Positions 48,109-56,776 are shown, counted from the stretch's first letter. The stretch is DNA of 64,000 nt from Pseudomonas cannabina (GCF_900100365.1 NZ_FNKU01000001.1:2356001-2420000); one strand, 5' to 3'. Numbers and translations: made by a program. Notes: generated from the letters alone by a model not told the origin.

Positions 48109-48396
48109 TCAGAGTTTGGCAGCCTGTGACTGCAAGTCATGCAGCTCCATGTAGCGTTCGACATAAGAGCAGGATGGAATGACGGAATAGCCCATGGTGT
48201 CGGCGTAGTCCAGCGCTTCCTTGGTCAGGGCGGCGGCAATTCCGCGACCGCGCAAGGCGTCGGGCACGAAAGTTCGGTAGAAGTCCAGGGTCTGCTTGCC
48301 GAGATCCATGTACGTCAGGTAGGCACGGTGGCCATCGATAATAATTTCGAAATGGTGGCCGGTTTCATCATGGTGGATGGACAACGCCTCGCTCAT
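48109..48396 (-). CDS. small GNAT-type N-acetyltransferase (YidJ/GNAT_2-like)
   Basis: A 95-residue protein of the short acetyltransferase family (PF14542). The acetyl-CoA-binding block is FYRTFVPDALRGRGIAAALTKEALDYADTMGYSVIPSCSYVERYM. Family members are a reduced GNAT fold; substrates are unknown. The start MSEALSIHHDETGHHF has AGGAG eight bases upstream; the frame extends 22 codons further without family likeness. Confidence 0.9.
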   Translation of the reverse strand: MSEALSIHHDETGHHFEIIIDGHRAYLTYMDLGKQTLDFYRTFVPDALRGRGIAAALTKEALDYADTMGYSVIPSCSYVERYMELHDLQSQAAKL

Positions 48397-48866
48397 TGCG
48401 ACTCCTAGCGGGTCTTGGAATTTGACCCCTACCTTACCGATCTTTTTCCGGCGAAGGAACATCTACGCCACCCGTATCTGTTTATCGCCGGAAAGAGCAT
48501 TGCCGATCTCGACAAACAGCACGGATGGATAGTAGGCACCAATACTGAATATGCTCAAGCGCAGTCAGGGTAAAAACCATGAAATTGTCCGTCGGCCGAC
48601 CGACAGTCGGGCACTTCAAGTGCCTGTGCCTGCTGCGCGAGAGAGGACCAGGAACCCCGGATTCAGTCGGCGGCTCGATAAAAGTGGATAGTTTTCGTAC
48701 AGAACTCACAAGAAGTAACGCAGAACACTTTTAAAGCCGGGATTTTTAGCGGCTTCTTGCGCTGGGTCCGTTTACTTACTACAAACAATGGGTACTATGT
48801 ACGCCGGTCGTTTTCTCATTCTCGAGAGATGACTAATTTGAACAAAACTCCTTGAAGGTGAACACG
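48397..48866. other. intergenic region upstream of oprI
   Basis: 470 bases without a convincing gene. A 75-codon leftward frame (48482-48709) lacks family character. The right end is AT-rich and holds a likely oprI promoter. Confidence 0.5.
48771..48798 (+). promoter_or_regulatory. probable sigma70 promoter of oprI
   Basis: TTTACT and TACTAT are spaced by 16 bases, ending 68 bases before the oprI start. An alternative pair is TTGCGC (48757) with TACAAA at 17 bases. OprI is one of the most abundant proteins, so a good promoter is expected here. Confidence 0.4.
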
Positions 48867-49118
48867 ATGAACAACGTTCTGAAATTCTCTGCTCTGGCTC
48901 TGGCCGCAGTTCTGGCTACCGGTTGCAGCAGCGTATCCAAAGAAACCGAAGCTCGTCTGACAGCTACCGAAGACGCAGCAGCTCGTTCGCAAGCTCGTGC
49001 CGACGAAGCCTATCGCAAGGCTGACGAAGCTCTGGCTGCTGCTCAAAAAGCTCAGCAAACTGCTGACGAAGCCAACGAGCGCGCTCTGCGCATGTTGGAC
49101 AAAGCTAGCCGCAAGTAA
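48867..49118 (+). CDS. oprI: major outer-membrane lipoprotein OprI (Lpp-like)
   Basis: An 83-residue precursor. Lipoprotein signal [20 protein letters not shown] with the lipidated Cys at 20, then a continuous alpha-helical coiled coil rich in Ala, Glu and Arg in heptads ([24 protein letters not shown]), ending RMLDKASRK whose terminal Lys can be linked to peptidoglycan. It differs from the P. aeruginosa protein at only a few positions. Ribosome site AAGG precedes the ATG. Confidence 0.97.
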   Translation: MNNVLKFSALALAAVLATGCSSVSKETEARLTATEDAAARSQARADEAYRKADEALAAAQKAQQTADEANERALRMLDKASRK

Positions 49119-49137
49119 TAATCCTTCGGGGTTGTTG

Positions 49138-49171
49138 AAAGCCGATCCGGCAACGGGTCGGCTTTTTTTTG
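49138..49171 (+). terminator. intrinsic terminator of oprI
   Basis: AAAGCCGATCCG, loop GCAA, CGGGTCGGCTTT (one G-U), running into eight T. It starts 20 bases after the oprI stop. Confidence 0.92.
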
Positions 49172-49231
49172 TGTGTTTTTTGAGGTGGTTGCTCGCGTAA
49201 TGGGCGACGCTTCGCTTGAGCGATCTATCGG

Positions 49232-49295
49232 GACTGTGATTCTCGTTCCCACGCTCCGCGTGGAAATGCATTTCGTGACGCTCTGCGTCACACGG
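49232..49295. repeat. REP-type element (P. syringae family)
   Basis: CCCACGCTCCGCGTGG, AATGCATTTC, then GTGACGCTCTGCGTCAC: two short dyads as in the copies between prpB and prpC. Frames across these elements give DUF1534-like spurious peptides. Confidence 0.85.
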
Positions 49296-49363
49296 CGGCT
49301 CTGCGATTTCAGTGAAATTTCGGTTCGCCTTGAGGCACCTTTTCGCCCCTCGGCGAGTGACTT

Positions 49364-49530
49364 TGAAGGATCAAAGTAACCAAAATCCTGGCTCCGTTTC
49401 CGGCCCGACTTCGTCGGGTTCCTTCGTCCTGACACTGATCCGGGGGCCGCCGCAACGGGCCATCCATGGCCCGAATGCGGCTTGCTCGGCGTCCTGCCTC
49501 GCATCCCCCGGATCAGCGCCAGGCCTCAGC
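49364..49530. repeat. composite structured intergenic element
   Basis: Three nested dyads: CCCGACTTCGTCGGG (49404-49418), an outer perfect 12-bp inverted repeat CTGATCCGGGGG / CCCCCGGATCAG (49435-49446 and 49505-49516), and CGGGCCATCCATGGCCCG (49456-49473) inside it. No reading frame has protein character. I believe related segments are scattered in Pseudomonas genomes, but cannot verify here. Confidence 0.6.
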
Positions 49531-49601
49531 CGTCACTTACGTCGCAACCGGTGTCGTCAGTGATATCGCGGTAAAAAAAGCGCTTTGATTATCAACTATC
49601 G

Positions 49602-49655
49602 TGCGACGCTCCGCGTCGCATGCCGTTCTGGACGCTCTGCGTCCGACCGACTGCC
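49602..49655. repeat. REP-type element, diverged copy
   Basis: GCGACGCTCCGCGTCGC, ATGCCGTTCT, then GGACGCTCTGCGTCC, matching the two-dyad layout of the copy at 49232. It abuts the 3' end of the L,D-transpeptidase gene. Confidence 0.8.
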
Positions 49656-49688
49656 AACACGCGCTGGCACGAGAGGCAATTGGCCGCT

Positions 49689-50654
49689 CTACTGAAAAAT
49701 CACCGGTTCTTCCGCGCTCGCAGAAGCAACCCCCGGCACTGCGATCTCGACCGGCATGCCGTCTTCGGCTGCTACCACGTCGCGGACTCGATCCCAGTTC
49801 ATGCGCAGGTTGTTGGCGAGGTCGTCGCGTTTGAGCAGGGCGTTGATGACGGCGGTGTGTTTGTCGACCACCGATGGATTGCCCAGGTCGTCGACCGGCG
49901 TGTGCGCTTCAAGGTAGACCTTGCCGCCACTGATGCCGAATTTGTAGGGTTCGCTGATGATGCGCACGGTGGTGCCGACCGGGGCCATGTCGGCCAGTTC
50001 CAGTACGTTGTCGTTGTACATGCGGAAGCAGCCGTGGCTGGTGCGCATGCCGATGCCGAATTTCTTGTTCGAGCCGTGGATCAGGTAGCCGGACATCCCC
50101 AGACCGAATTTGAACGGCCCCAGCGGGTTGTCCGGGCCGGCAGGTACCACGTCGGGCAGCGGATCGCCATCAGCAGCATGCTCGGCCTTGATGGAAGCCG
50201 GTGGCGTCCAGGTCGGGTTTGGCGTCTTGGCGGTCACTTTGGTCACGCCAATGGGCGAGCCCCAGCCTTCACGGCCGACACCCAGCGGATAGGTGTGCAC
50301 CACATTCTGCCCTTTGGGGTAGTAATACATGCGGTATTCGGCCAGATTGATGACGATACCTTCGCGCGGACCCGGCGGCAGGATGAAACGGGTCGGCAGC
50401 ACAATATCCTTGCCTGCGCCCGGCAACCAGGGGTCTACACCCGGATTGGCGGCGATCATTTCCAGATAGCCCAGATCGTATTTCGTGCCCAGGTCGGCGA
50501 AGGTATCTTCATACCTGGCCTTGATCACCTGCACTTCACCGACGATGTCCTCACCGGGCGGCGGCAATGGAAACTCAAGTGCATGGACGGAGCTCGCCGC
50601 GCAGAGAGCAGCAAGTGACAGACAGCGGGTAACGGCTGGAATGCGCGACAACAT
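49689..50654 (-). CDS. L,D-transpeptidase (YkuD/ErfK family)
   Basis: A 321-residue exported enzyme. Signal peptide MLSRIPAVTRCLSLAALCAASSVHA, a LysM-like peptidoglycan-binding stretch (about 30-80), then the YkuD catalytic domain with HGSNKKFGIG and RTSHGCFRMYNDN, whose Cys is the nucleophile. Enzymes of this group attach Braun-type lipoproteins to peptidoglycan or make 3-3 cross-links. Its closeness to oprI, which ends in a Lys, suggests but does not prove a lipoprotein-anchoring role. Confidence 0.92.
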   Translation of the reverse strand: MLSRIPAVTRCLSLAALCAASSVHALEFPLPPPGEDIVGEVQVIKARYEDTFADLGTKYDLGYLEMIAANPGVDPWLPGAGKDIVLPTRFILPPGPREGIVINLAEYRMYYYPKGQNVVHTYPLGVGREGWGSPIGVTKVTAKTPNPTWTPPASIKAEHAADGDPLPDVVPAGPDNPLGPFKFGLGMSGYLIHGSNKKFGIGMRTSHGCFRMYNDNVLELADMAPVGTTVRIISEPYKFGISGGKVYLEAHTPVDDLGNPSVVDKHTAVINALLKRDDLANNLRMNWDRVRDVVAAEDGMPVEIAVPGVASASAEEPVIFQ

Positions 50655-50759
50655 CCGGAAAGATCCTTCGAGTAACGACGATAGAGACAAGTCTGGAAGT
50701 GTACACCTGCGCTCGCGGGATCGGTGATATCTGCGGTGAGCCTGCAGCCGATGATGACG

Positions 50760-51041
50760 CTAGAGTTCAGGCCAGATCGGATTCATCCCCCTGCGCTGCG
50801 CATCCATGATGGCCTTGCACAGAGGGCACAGACGCTCGTCGCGCATGGCCTGCAGTTCGACCGCAGACATTTGCGGCTGGGCAGGCAGCAACGTGCCGCA
50901 CAATGTCCGGTCGATGGAGCCGCCCAGTTCAAGCTGGCGCGCAATCAAATGCACCCGCACTTCCTGGCAGGCGAACAGATCCAGTTGTTCATGGGGTTCA
51001 AGCATTTGGTAGGCATACAAGGACCAGGCGGGACGCGGCAT
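50760..51041 (-). CDS. conserved hypothetical protein with CxxC motif
   Basis: A 93-residue soluble protein, MPRPAWSLYAYQMLEPHEQLDLFACQEVRVHLIARQLELGG in character, ending with LCPLCKAIMDAQRR. The CPLC pair resembles a zinc knuckle, with further Cys at the ACQEV and LCGTL positions. I do not recognise the family. Codon use is like the neighbours, and it stands alone between two leftward genes. Confidence 0.65.
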   Translation of the reverse strand: MPRPAWSLYAYQMLEPHEQLDLFACQEVRVHLIARQLELGGSIDRTLCGTLLPAQPQMSAVELQAMRDERLCPLCKAIMDAQRRGMNPIWPEL

Positions 51042-51097
51042 GGGGGGCTCCAGATCGGGGGCGCCACATTAGCCGAAAGCCCCCGCACAGGAAAGCC

Positions 51098-51703
51098 TCA
51101 AAGCAGCGGTTTCAGGCTCGGCCAGACATTTTCCAGCAGCTTGCCCTGCGCTGCCGCTGCGGGATGCAGGCCATCAGCCTGCATCAACTCGGGCACCCCG
51201 CCCACGCCTTCCAGAAAAAACGGCACGAACGGGACTTTTTTCTCCTCGGCCAGGCTGCTGTAAACCTCTTTGAACGCGTTGGTGTAACGCGGCCCGTAGT
51301 TGGGCGGTATCTGCATGCCCAGCAATAACACTTTTGCACCGGCTGCCCGAGAGCTGTCGATCATCGATGAAAGGTTTTGTTGCAATTGAGCGGGCTGCTG
51401 GCCGCGCAGCCCGTCGTTACCACCCAGTTCGAGAATAACCAGCTCGGGCTTATGCTCTGCAAGCAGCGCAGGCAAACGCGCCTGGCCTCCTGCGCTGGTG
51501 TCGCCGCTAATGGACGCATTGACCACCTTGTCGTCGTATCCTTCCCTCGCCAGTCGTTGTTCCAGCAGGCTCACCCACCCCACGCGGGTATCCAGGCCGA
51601 AAGCCGCACTGATACTATCGCCAACGATCAACACCGTGCCCGCCATTGCGCCCTGTGACAGCAGCAACGACCCCAGGCCAGCACTTAAAAACCACGCACG
51701 CAT
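51098..51703 (-). CDS. tesA: periplasmic SGNH esterase/lysophospholipase TesA
   Basis: A 201-residue precursor with signal peptide (MRAWFLSAGLGSLLLSQGAMA) and the four SGNH blocks: VLIVGDSISAAFG (Ser), SGDTSAGG (Gly), LGGNDGLRG (Asn) and DGLHPAAAAQ (Asp/His). It hydrolyses acyl thioesters and lysophospholipids in the periplasm. The start at MRAWF has GGAGAA upstream; the longer frame runs into the divergent ABC gene. The ATG codons of tesA and the ABC gene are only ten bases apart, so each promoter must lie inside the other gene. Confidence 0.94.
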   Translation of the reverse strand: MRAWFLSAGLGSLLLSQGAMAGTVLIVGDSISAAFGLDTRVGWVSLLEQRLAREGYDDKVVNASISGDTSAGGQARLPALLAEHKPELVILELGGNDGLRGQQPAQLQQNLSSMIDSSRAAGAKVLLLGMQIPPNYGPRYTNAFKEVYSSLAEEKKVPFVPFFLEGVGGVPELMQADGLHPAAAAQGKLLENVWPSLKPLL

Positions 51704-51713
51704 CGGATTCTCC

Positions 51714-52397
51714 ATGAGTGAAAGTATTCTCAGTGCCCAAAGCCTCAGCAAAGTGGTCCCCAGCACCGAAGGTGACCTGACTATCCTGCACGAACTCTCC
51801 CTGGAACTAAACAAGGGCGACACGCTGGCAATCGTCGGCGCCTCCGGTTCGGGCAAATCCACCCTGCTCGGCCTGCTCGCCGGGCTGGACCTGCCCAGTG
51901 CCGGCTCGGTGATTCTCTCGGGCCGCAACCTCAGCGAACTGGACGAAGACCAGCGCGCCAGAGTCCGCGCCGAGCACGTCGGTTTTGTCTTTCAGTCGTT
52001 CCAGTTGCTCGACAGCCTGAACGCGCTGGAAAACGTCATGCTGCCGATGGAGCTGGAAGGCCGCAAGGACGCCCGTGAAAAAGCCCGCAACCTGCTGGAA
52101 CGAGTCGGGCTTGGCCAACGCCTGACCCATACGCCACGGCAATTGTCCGGTGGCGAGCAGCAACGGGTTGCGATTGCCCGCGCCTTTGCGGCCGACCCGG
52201 ACGTGCTGTTTGCCGACGAACCCACCGGTAACCTCGACAGTCACACCGGCGAGCGTATCAGCGACCTGCTGTTCGAGCTGAACAAAGAGCGCAATACCAC
52301 GCTGGTGCTGGTGACCCACGATGAGCGTCTGGCCCATCGCTGTCGCCGTCTGATCCGTCTCGAAGGGGGCCGTCTGGTCGCCCCGCTGGAGCCTTGA
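51714..52397 (+). CDS. ABC transporter ATP-binding protein (YbbA/LolD-like)
   Basis: A 227-residue ATPase: Walker [11 protein letters not shown]-loop VFQSFQLL, signature [14 protein letters not shown], Walker [10 protein letters not shown] and the H-loop VTHDERL. The MacB/LolD-type subfamily works with FtsX-type permeases. Its stop shares a base with the start of the permease gene (TGATG). This gene pair next to tesA is conserved (ybbA-ybbP in E. coli); the substrate is not known, lipid or lipoprotein handling being the usual suggestion. Confidence 0.93.
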   Translation: MSESILSAQSLSKVVPSTEGDLTILHELSLELNKGDTLAIVGASGSGKSTLLGLLAGLDLPSAGSVILSGRNLSELDEDQRARVRAEHVGFVFQSFQLLDSLNALENVMLPMELEGRKDAREKARNLLERVGLGQRLTHTPRQLSGGEQQRVAIARAFAADPDVLFADEPTGNLDSHTGERISDLLFELNKERNTTLVLVTHDERLAHRCRRLIRLEGGRLVAPLEP

Positions 52398-54913
52398 TGG
52401 CACGTTTGCCTTTTACCCGACTGCTGAGCCTTGCGGCCCGTCAATTGCTGCGCGATGCCCGCGCCGGAGAATTGCGGGTCTTGTTTTTTGCCCTGCTGGT
52501 CGCCGTGGCCGCCAGCACCGCCATCGGTTACTTCGGTGCGCGCCTGAATGGCGCGATGCTGTTGCGGGCGACCGAGTTCCTGGGCGCTGATCTGATTCTC
52601 GAAGGTTCGAGCCCGGCGCGTGCCGAGCAAGTCGAGGAAGGTAAACAGTTACAACTCAAGCACGCGCAGATTGTGGTGTTTTCCAGCGTGATCGCTACCG
52701 ACGCCGGTATCCAGCTGTCGAGCATCAAGGCGGTGGATGACGTTTACCCGTTGCGCGGTGAACTGAAAAGCGCCCCCGACCTGTACCAGCCCGAGCAGGC
52801 TGGCAGTGGCCCGAAACCCGGCGAAGCCTGGGCCGAGGCACGGCTGCTTCCGGCGGTCGACCTGAAGGTGGGCGACGACATCGATGTCGGCTCCAAAACC
52901 CTGAAACTGACCCGCATTCTGACTTATGAGCCGGACCGGGCCGGCAATTTCTATAGCCTGACGCCCAGGGTGATGATCAATCTGCAAGACCTGGCCGCCA
53001 CCGGTGTGGTTCAGCCTGGCAGCCGGGTCACCTACCGGGAAATGTGGAGTGGCCCGCCCGAAGCGCTGGCCGCTTACCGCAAGGCCATCCAGCCGGGCCT
53101 TGAACCGCATCAGGAAATCAAGGACGCCCGCGACGGCAGCCAGCAGATTGGCGGTGCGCTGGGCAAGGCCGAGCGTTACCTGAACATGGCCAGTCTGGTG
53201 GCTGTGCTGCTGGTCGGCGTGGCCGTGGCGCTCTCGGCGTCGCGCTTTGCCGCGCGACGCTTCGATGCCAGCGCCCTGCTTCGCTGCCTGGGCCTGTCGC
53301 GTGGCGAGACCATGGCACTGTTCAGCCTGCAATTGGCAATCATCGGCCTGCTCGCCAGCCTCAGCGGCGCATTGCTGGGCTGGCTTGCACAACTCGGGCT
53401 GTTCGCCCTGCTGCAAAACCTGCTTCCGGCCACTGTGCCAGCGGGCGGGCTGGTGCCGGCGATGGCAGGCATGGGCACCGGGCTGGTGGCGCTGGCCGGT
53501 TTTGCCCTGCCGCCACTGGCTGCTCTGGGCCGCGTACCGCCGTTGCGCGTGTTGCGCCGCGACATGCTGCCGATCCCCGCCAGTTCATGGCTGGTGTATG
53601 GCGCAGCGCTAATGGCGCTCGGTCTGATCATGTGGCGGCTGAGCCTGGACCTGGTCCTCACGTTTGCTCTGCTGGGCGGCGGCATTGTGGCGGCGCTGGT
53701 ATTGGGCAGCCTGTTATTGCTGGTGCTCAACAGCTTGCGCCGCCTGCTGGCCGGGGCGTCGCTGCCATGGCGGCTGGGTCTTGGGCAACTGCTGCGTTAT
53801 CCGCTGGCCGCCGCCGGTCAGTCACTGGCCCTCGGCCTGATCCTGCTATCGATGGGCCTGATCGCGCTGCTGCGTGGCGAATTGCTCGACACCTGGCAGA
53901 ACCAGTTGCCCAAGGACGCACCGAATTATTTCGTGCTCAATGTGTTGCCTGCCGACAAAGACAACTTCGCCCAGACCCTGAGCAAGCTTTCCCCTCACGC
54001 TGCGCCGCTCTATCCAGTGGTGCCGGGACGTTTGACCAGCATCAATGGCGAACCGGTGAGCAACTTTGTCACCAAGGACTCGCGCGGCGAAAATGCAACG
54101 CGCCGTGACCTGAGCCTGACCTGGGCGGCTGACTTGCCCGAGGGCAACGCCTTGACCGCTGGCAACTGGTGGAAAGACCTGCCCGCCTCCGGTCAGAGCG
54201 AAGCAACGCCCGGTGTGTCGATTGAGACCAAGCTGGCAGAGAGTCTGAACATCCACGTAGGTGATCGTCTGAGTTTCATTGTCGGCGGCCTGACACGTGA
54301 CGCGGTGGTCACCAGCCTGAGGACGGTGAACTGGGACACCTTCCAGCCCAACTTCTTCATGATCTTCCAGCCCGGCACATTGGCCGACCTGCCCACCACT
54401 TATTTGACCAGCTTCTATCTGCCTCCTGGCCAGGACAAGCAGATCGTCGAACTGTCGCGCGCCTATCCATCGATCAGCATTCTGGGCGTCGAAGCCTTGC
54501 TGGCGCAGGTACGCAGCATTCTCGATCAGGTCACCCTGGCGGTGCAGTTCGTGCTGCTGTTCGTGCTGGCGGCGGGCATCGCCGTACTGTTTTCGGGATT
54601 GCAGGCAACGCTGGACGAGCGCATCCGGCAAGGCGCGCTGCTGCGTGCGCTGGGTGCCGAGCGAGCACTGCTGATCAAGTCGCGGCGTATCGAGTTCGGT
54701 TTGCTGGGCGCCGCCAGCGGCGTGCTGGCGGCACTGGGCTGCGAGCTGGTGAGCTTCGTGCTGTATCGCTATGCATTTTCACTCGACTGGCAGCCCCACC
54801 CGTGGCTGTTGCTGCTGCCGGTGATCGGCGCGTTGCTGGTCGGTGGCGCCGGCGTATTCGGCACCCGCCGCGCGCTGAACGTCAGCCCGCTGACCGTGCT
54901 CCGCGAGGGTTGA
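52397..54913 (+). CDS. FtsX-type ABC permease (YbbP-like)
   Basis: An 838-residue inner-membrane protein with about ten membrane helices and two large periplasmic domains. One helix near the N-terminus (VLFFALLVAVAASTAIGYFGA), a MacB-type periplasmic domain, then two FtsX/MacB permease units (for example SLVAVLLVGVAVALSASRFAARRFDA and LAVQFVLLFVLAAGIAVLFSG). The ATG at 52397 overlaps the ATPase stop. It forms the exporter with the upstream ATPase. Confidence 0.92.
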   Translation: MARLPFTRLLSLAARQLLRDARAGELRVLFFALLVAVAASTAIGYFGARLNGAMLLRATEFLGADLILEGSSPARAEQVEEGKQLQLKHAQIVVFSSVIATDAGIQLSSIKAVDDVYPLRGELKSAPDLYQPEQAGSGPKPGEAWAEARLLPAVDLKVGDDIDVGSKTLKLTRILTYEPDRAGNFYSLTPRVMINLQDLAATGVVQPGSRVTYREMWSGPPEALAAYRKAIQPGLEPHQEIKDARDGSQQIGGALGKAERYLNMASLVAVLLVGVAVALSASRFAARRFDASALLRCLGLSRGETMALFSLQLAIIGLLASLSGALLGWLAQLGLFALLQNLLPATVPAGGLVPAMAGMGTGLVALAGFALPPLAALGRVPPLRVLRRDMLPIPASSWLVYGAALMALGLIMWRLSLDLVLTFALLGGGIVAALVLGSLLLLVLNSLRRLLAGASLPWRLGLGQLLRYPLAAAGQSLALGLILLSMGLIALLRGELLDTWQNQLPKDAPNYFVLNVLPADKDNFAQTLSKLSPHAAPLYPVVPGRLTSINGEPVSNFVTKDSRGENATRRDLSLTWAADLPEGNALTAGNWWKDLPASGQSEATPGVSIETKLAESLNIHVGDRLSFIVGGLTRDAVVTSLRTVNWDTFQPNFFMIFQPGTLADLPTTYLTSFYLPPGQDKQIVELSRAYPSISILGVEALLAQVRSILDQVTLAVQFVLLFVLAAGIAVLFSGLQATLDERIRQGALLRALGAERALLIKSRRIEFGLLGAASGVLAALGCELVSFVLYRYAFSLDWQPHPWLLLLPVIGALLVGGAGVFGTRRALNVSPLTVLREG

Positions 54914-55012
54914 GGCTAGAATCTGCTCAGCGTCATGCACAACGCCTCAAGAGTCAGAAATACGGGGCTTCTGCCCGGAGGGCGTGGGAACAACCGGGCG
55001 ACACTTAGCTTG

Positions 55013-55104
55013 TGTGGGAGCGGACTTGTCCGCGAAGGCTATGGTGGGAGCAACAAATTTTTTGCGGATGTACCATCCTCTTCGCGGACAAGTCCGCTCC
55101 TACA
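55013..55104. repeat. REP-type inverted pair downstream of the ABC permease
   Basis: TGTGGGAGCGGACTTGTCCG (55013-55032, continuing CGAAG) and the inverted copy TTCGCGGACAAGTCCGCTCC (55081-55100, continuing TACA). Each half has the dyad GCGGACTTGTCCGC. It lies between convergent transcription units. Confidence 0.88.
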
Positions 55105-55184
55105 AAAACCGAGAAATCACGGACAAGCGAAGCGTCGCCCGGTCCTCTCCTGTATCGCGGCAAATCCGCTGCGTTCAAGGTTTA

Positions 55185-55655
55185 CTATTCATAAACAATC
55201 GAGTTCACGAACCAGAGTTTCTCGCCCTCCGGTGTGTTGACCAGCACTTCGTCGCCGACTTCTTTCTTCAACAAGGCGCGAGCCATGGGCGAATCGATGG
55301 AGATGTAGTCGTTGCGGCCGTATATCTCGTCGTATCCGACAATCCGAAACTTTTTCAGATCACCCGCCTCGTTTTCGATTTCGACCCAGGCCCCGAAAAA
55401 CACCCGCCCTTCTTGCTCCGGCGAATAGCTGACCACGCGCATGTCTTCGAGCCGCTTGCGCAGGTAACGTACGCGGCGGTCGATCTCGCGCAGCAGTTTT
55501 TTGTTGTACTGGTAATCAGCGTTCTCGCTACGATCACCCAGCGAGGCCGCCCAGGCGACCTTCTGGGTGATGTCAGGCCGGTGCTCTCGCCACAGGTAGT
55601 CGAGTTCTTTCTTCAGGGCCTCATGCCCGTCCCTGGTGATGATCTTTGTACTCAA
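55185..55655 (-). CDS. greB: transcription elongation factor GreB
   Basis: A 156-residue factor that stimulates RNA polymerase to cleave backtracked transcripts. The N-terminal coiled coil contains GDRSENADYQYNKKLLREIDRRVRYLRKRLE with the acidic tip residues, and the C-terminal FKBP-like domain ends VGDEVLVNTPEGEKLWFVNSIVYE. The RVRYL-KRL form and length indicate GreB rather than GreA. The start is TTG (LSTKIITRDGH) with GGAG seven bases upstream; an upstream start would not fit. Confidence 0.94.
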   Translation of the reverse strand: MSTKIITRDGHEALKKELDYLWREHRPDITQKVAWAASLGDRSENADYQYNKKLLREIDRRVRYLRKRLEDMRVVSYSPEQEGRVFFGAWVEIENEAGDLKKFRIVGYDEIYGRNDYISIDSPMARALLKKEVGDEVLVNTPEGEKLWFVNSIVYE

Positions 55656-55700
55656 GACATTTCTCCGACCCTGCAAAAATCAATGCAACAGCATCAAGGG

Positions 55701-56030
55701 TTATCGACGCGCGACCTCATGCTGGATGCAGCCTTCGTAGTACACCTTGCTGACCGCGTCCGGCTTCAGGCGCGATTCGCTGTCGTACGTCTGCTCGGTG
55801 ATGCGCAAGGCCATCGGGCGCATCCACTGCTTGGCGAATTTGCGCGCCTGAAGCTTCTGCCGCGCCCCATAGCGAGTGACCCCCGACAGTTTGGAAGCCT
55901 GCGCACCACCTGCAATGGTCGAGCCCCAGCGGCACAGGTAACGCTCGTTTTCCGTGGCGTTTCTGGCCTGCGCGGAAAAAGCCAGCCCCGAGAGCGTCAG
56001 GCAAGCCAGAGCACAATAAACCAAACGCAT
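55701..56030 (-). CDS. small secreted protein of unknown function
   Basis: A 109-residue precursor with a clear signal peptide (MRLVYCALACLTLSGLAFSAQA). The mature part is basic and has two Cys (RYLCRWGSTIAGGAQAS and YYEGCIQHE) that may form a disulfide. I do not recognise the family. It lies upstream of greB on the same strand, 45 bases away, and downstream of another small unknown gene. Confidence 0.7.
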   Translation of the reverse strand: MRLVYCALACLTLSGLAFSAQARNATENERYLCRWGSTIAGGAQASKLSGVTRYGARQKLQARKFAKQWMRPMALRITEQTYDSESRLKPDAVSKVYYEGCIQHEVARR

Positions 56031-56134
56031 GCGATCACCACCTAATCCTTTGATAAGGCGGCGATTTTGCCTGCCGGATGGAACGCCGGGGGCCAGCACT
56101 GTGCCTTCTACTACAACGTTATGTCGCGTGGGGG

Positions 56135-56443
56135 TCAACCCAGCGTGATCAGCCCCTGACGGGCAATGCGGGTCAGGTCGCGAATGACCTGATCGACATC
56201 ACCCGCTTGTGGTGACTGCACCACGGCGAGGTCAAACTGATCGTTGGCAAAATGGCTCAATGACTGATGGGGATCGACAAACTGGATCAGAAACGCACAG
56301 GAGCCGCCGCGTCGGCGAGGCCAGCCGTCCAGATAGCGCAGCAACGTGGGCTGGTGAGCACCGCTGAGCAGGATTTTCGGGTTCTTGCGGGACAAGACCG
56401 TGCTGATCGGGGAAAGACGAATGAGGGGGCGCAGGTTGTTCAT
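56135..56443 (-). CDS. small protein of unknown function
   Basis: A 102-residue protein with KNPKILLSGAHQPTLLRYLDGW, then NDQFDLAVVQSPQAGDVDQVIRDLTRIARQGLITLG. The pattern hints at a reduced Rossmann-like fold but no motif is clear. Its codon use is normal and its end is 104 bases from the next leftward gene. Function unknown; the start MNNLRPLIRL is the only good Met. Confidence 0.6.
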   Translation of the reverse strand: MNNLRPLIRLSPISTVLSRKNPKILLSGAHQPTLLRYLDGWPRRRGGSCAFLIQFVDPHQSLSHFANDQFDLAVVQSPQAGDVDQVIRDLTRIARQGLITLG

Positions 56444-56587
56444 GGTTTTTCTCTGCCTCAGAAGCTTCGCTGGGCAGCGGTGAGAGGCAACACCGAACCA
56501 ACGTTTTAGCGGTATTTCGACAAGGTTTCAGCCCTGCCAGGCGCCCCGCAAGTAGTTGTTAAATCGGCGCTTGAGCTCGCATCCTAG

Positions 56588-56687
56588 GGAAGGTCTGAAA
56601 AAGCCTTTTCTTCAAAAGTCGAAGCCAGTAAATACAGGCGCTCCAGCCCGGTTCCTCTCCAAAAAAATGGGCTTTTTCAGAGGATAC
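56588..56687. mobile_element. 100-bp MITE-like element between CTAG direct repeats
   Basis: The ends are imperfect inverted repeats sharing the 12-base core TCTGAAAAAGCC (56594-56605, inverted 56670-56681); 15 of 19 end positions match. The element is bounded by CTAG at 56584-56587 and 56688-56691, as expected of a four-base target duplication. It encodes nothing. The end sequence recalls IS5-family termini, but the parent is not in this window. Confidence 0.6.
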
Positions 56688-56734
56688 CTAGAGAAACGTC
56701 CCATTCATTGTCAATTGTCATCCATGCCGGCGCC

Positions 56735-56776
56735 TTCACGCACAAGGCCCGCAGGGTAGCGGGCCTTGTGCGTGAA
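56735..56776. terminator. 18-bp perfect hairpin downstream of doxX
   Basis: TTCACGCACAAGGCCCGC and its exact inverse separated by AGGGTA, ending 10 bases from the doxX stop. No T-run follows on either strand, so it may protect the 3' end or stop transcription with Rho. Confidence 0.55.

Noticed and set aside
48482..48709. 75-codon leftward frame upstream of oprI
   Set aside because: No ribosome site, no recognisable protein character, lies in the presumed promoter region.
56556..56759. 67-codon rightward frame near doxX
   Set aside because: It crosses the MITE-like element and the large hairpin; no coding character.
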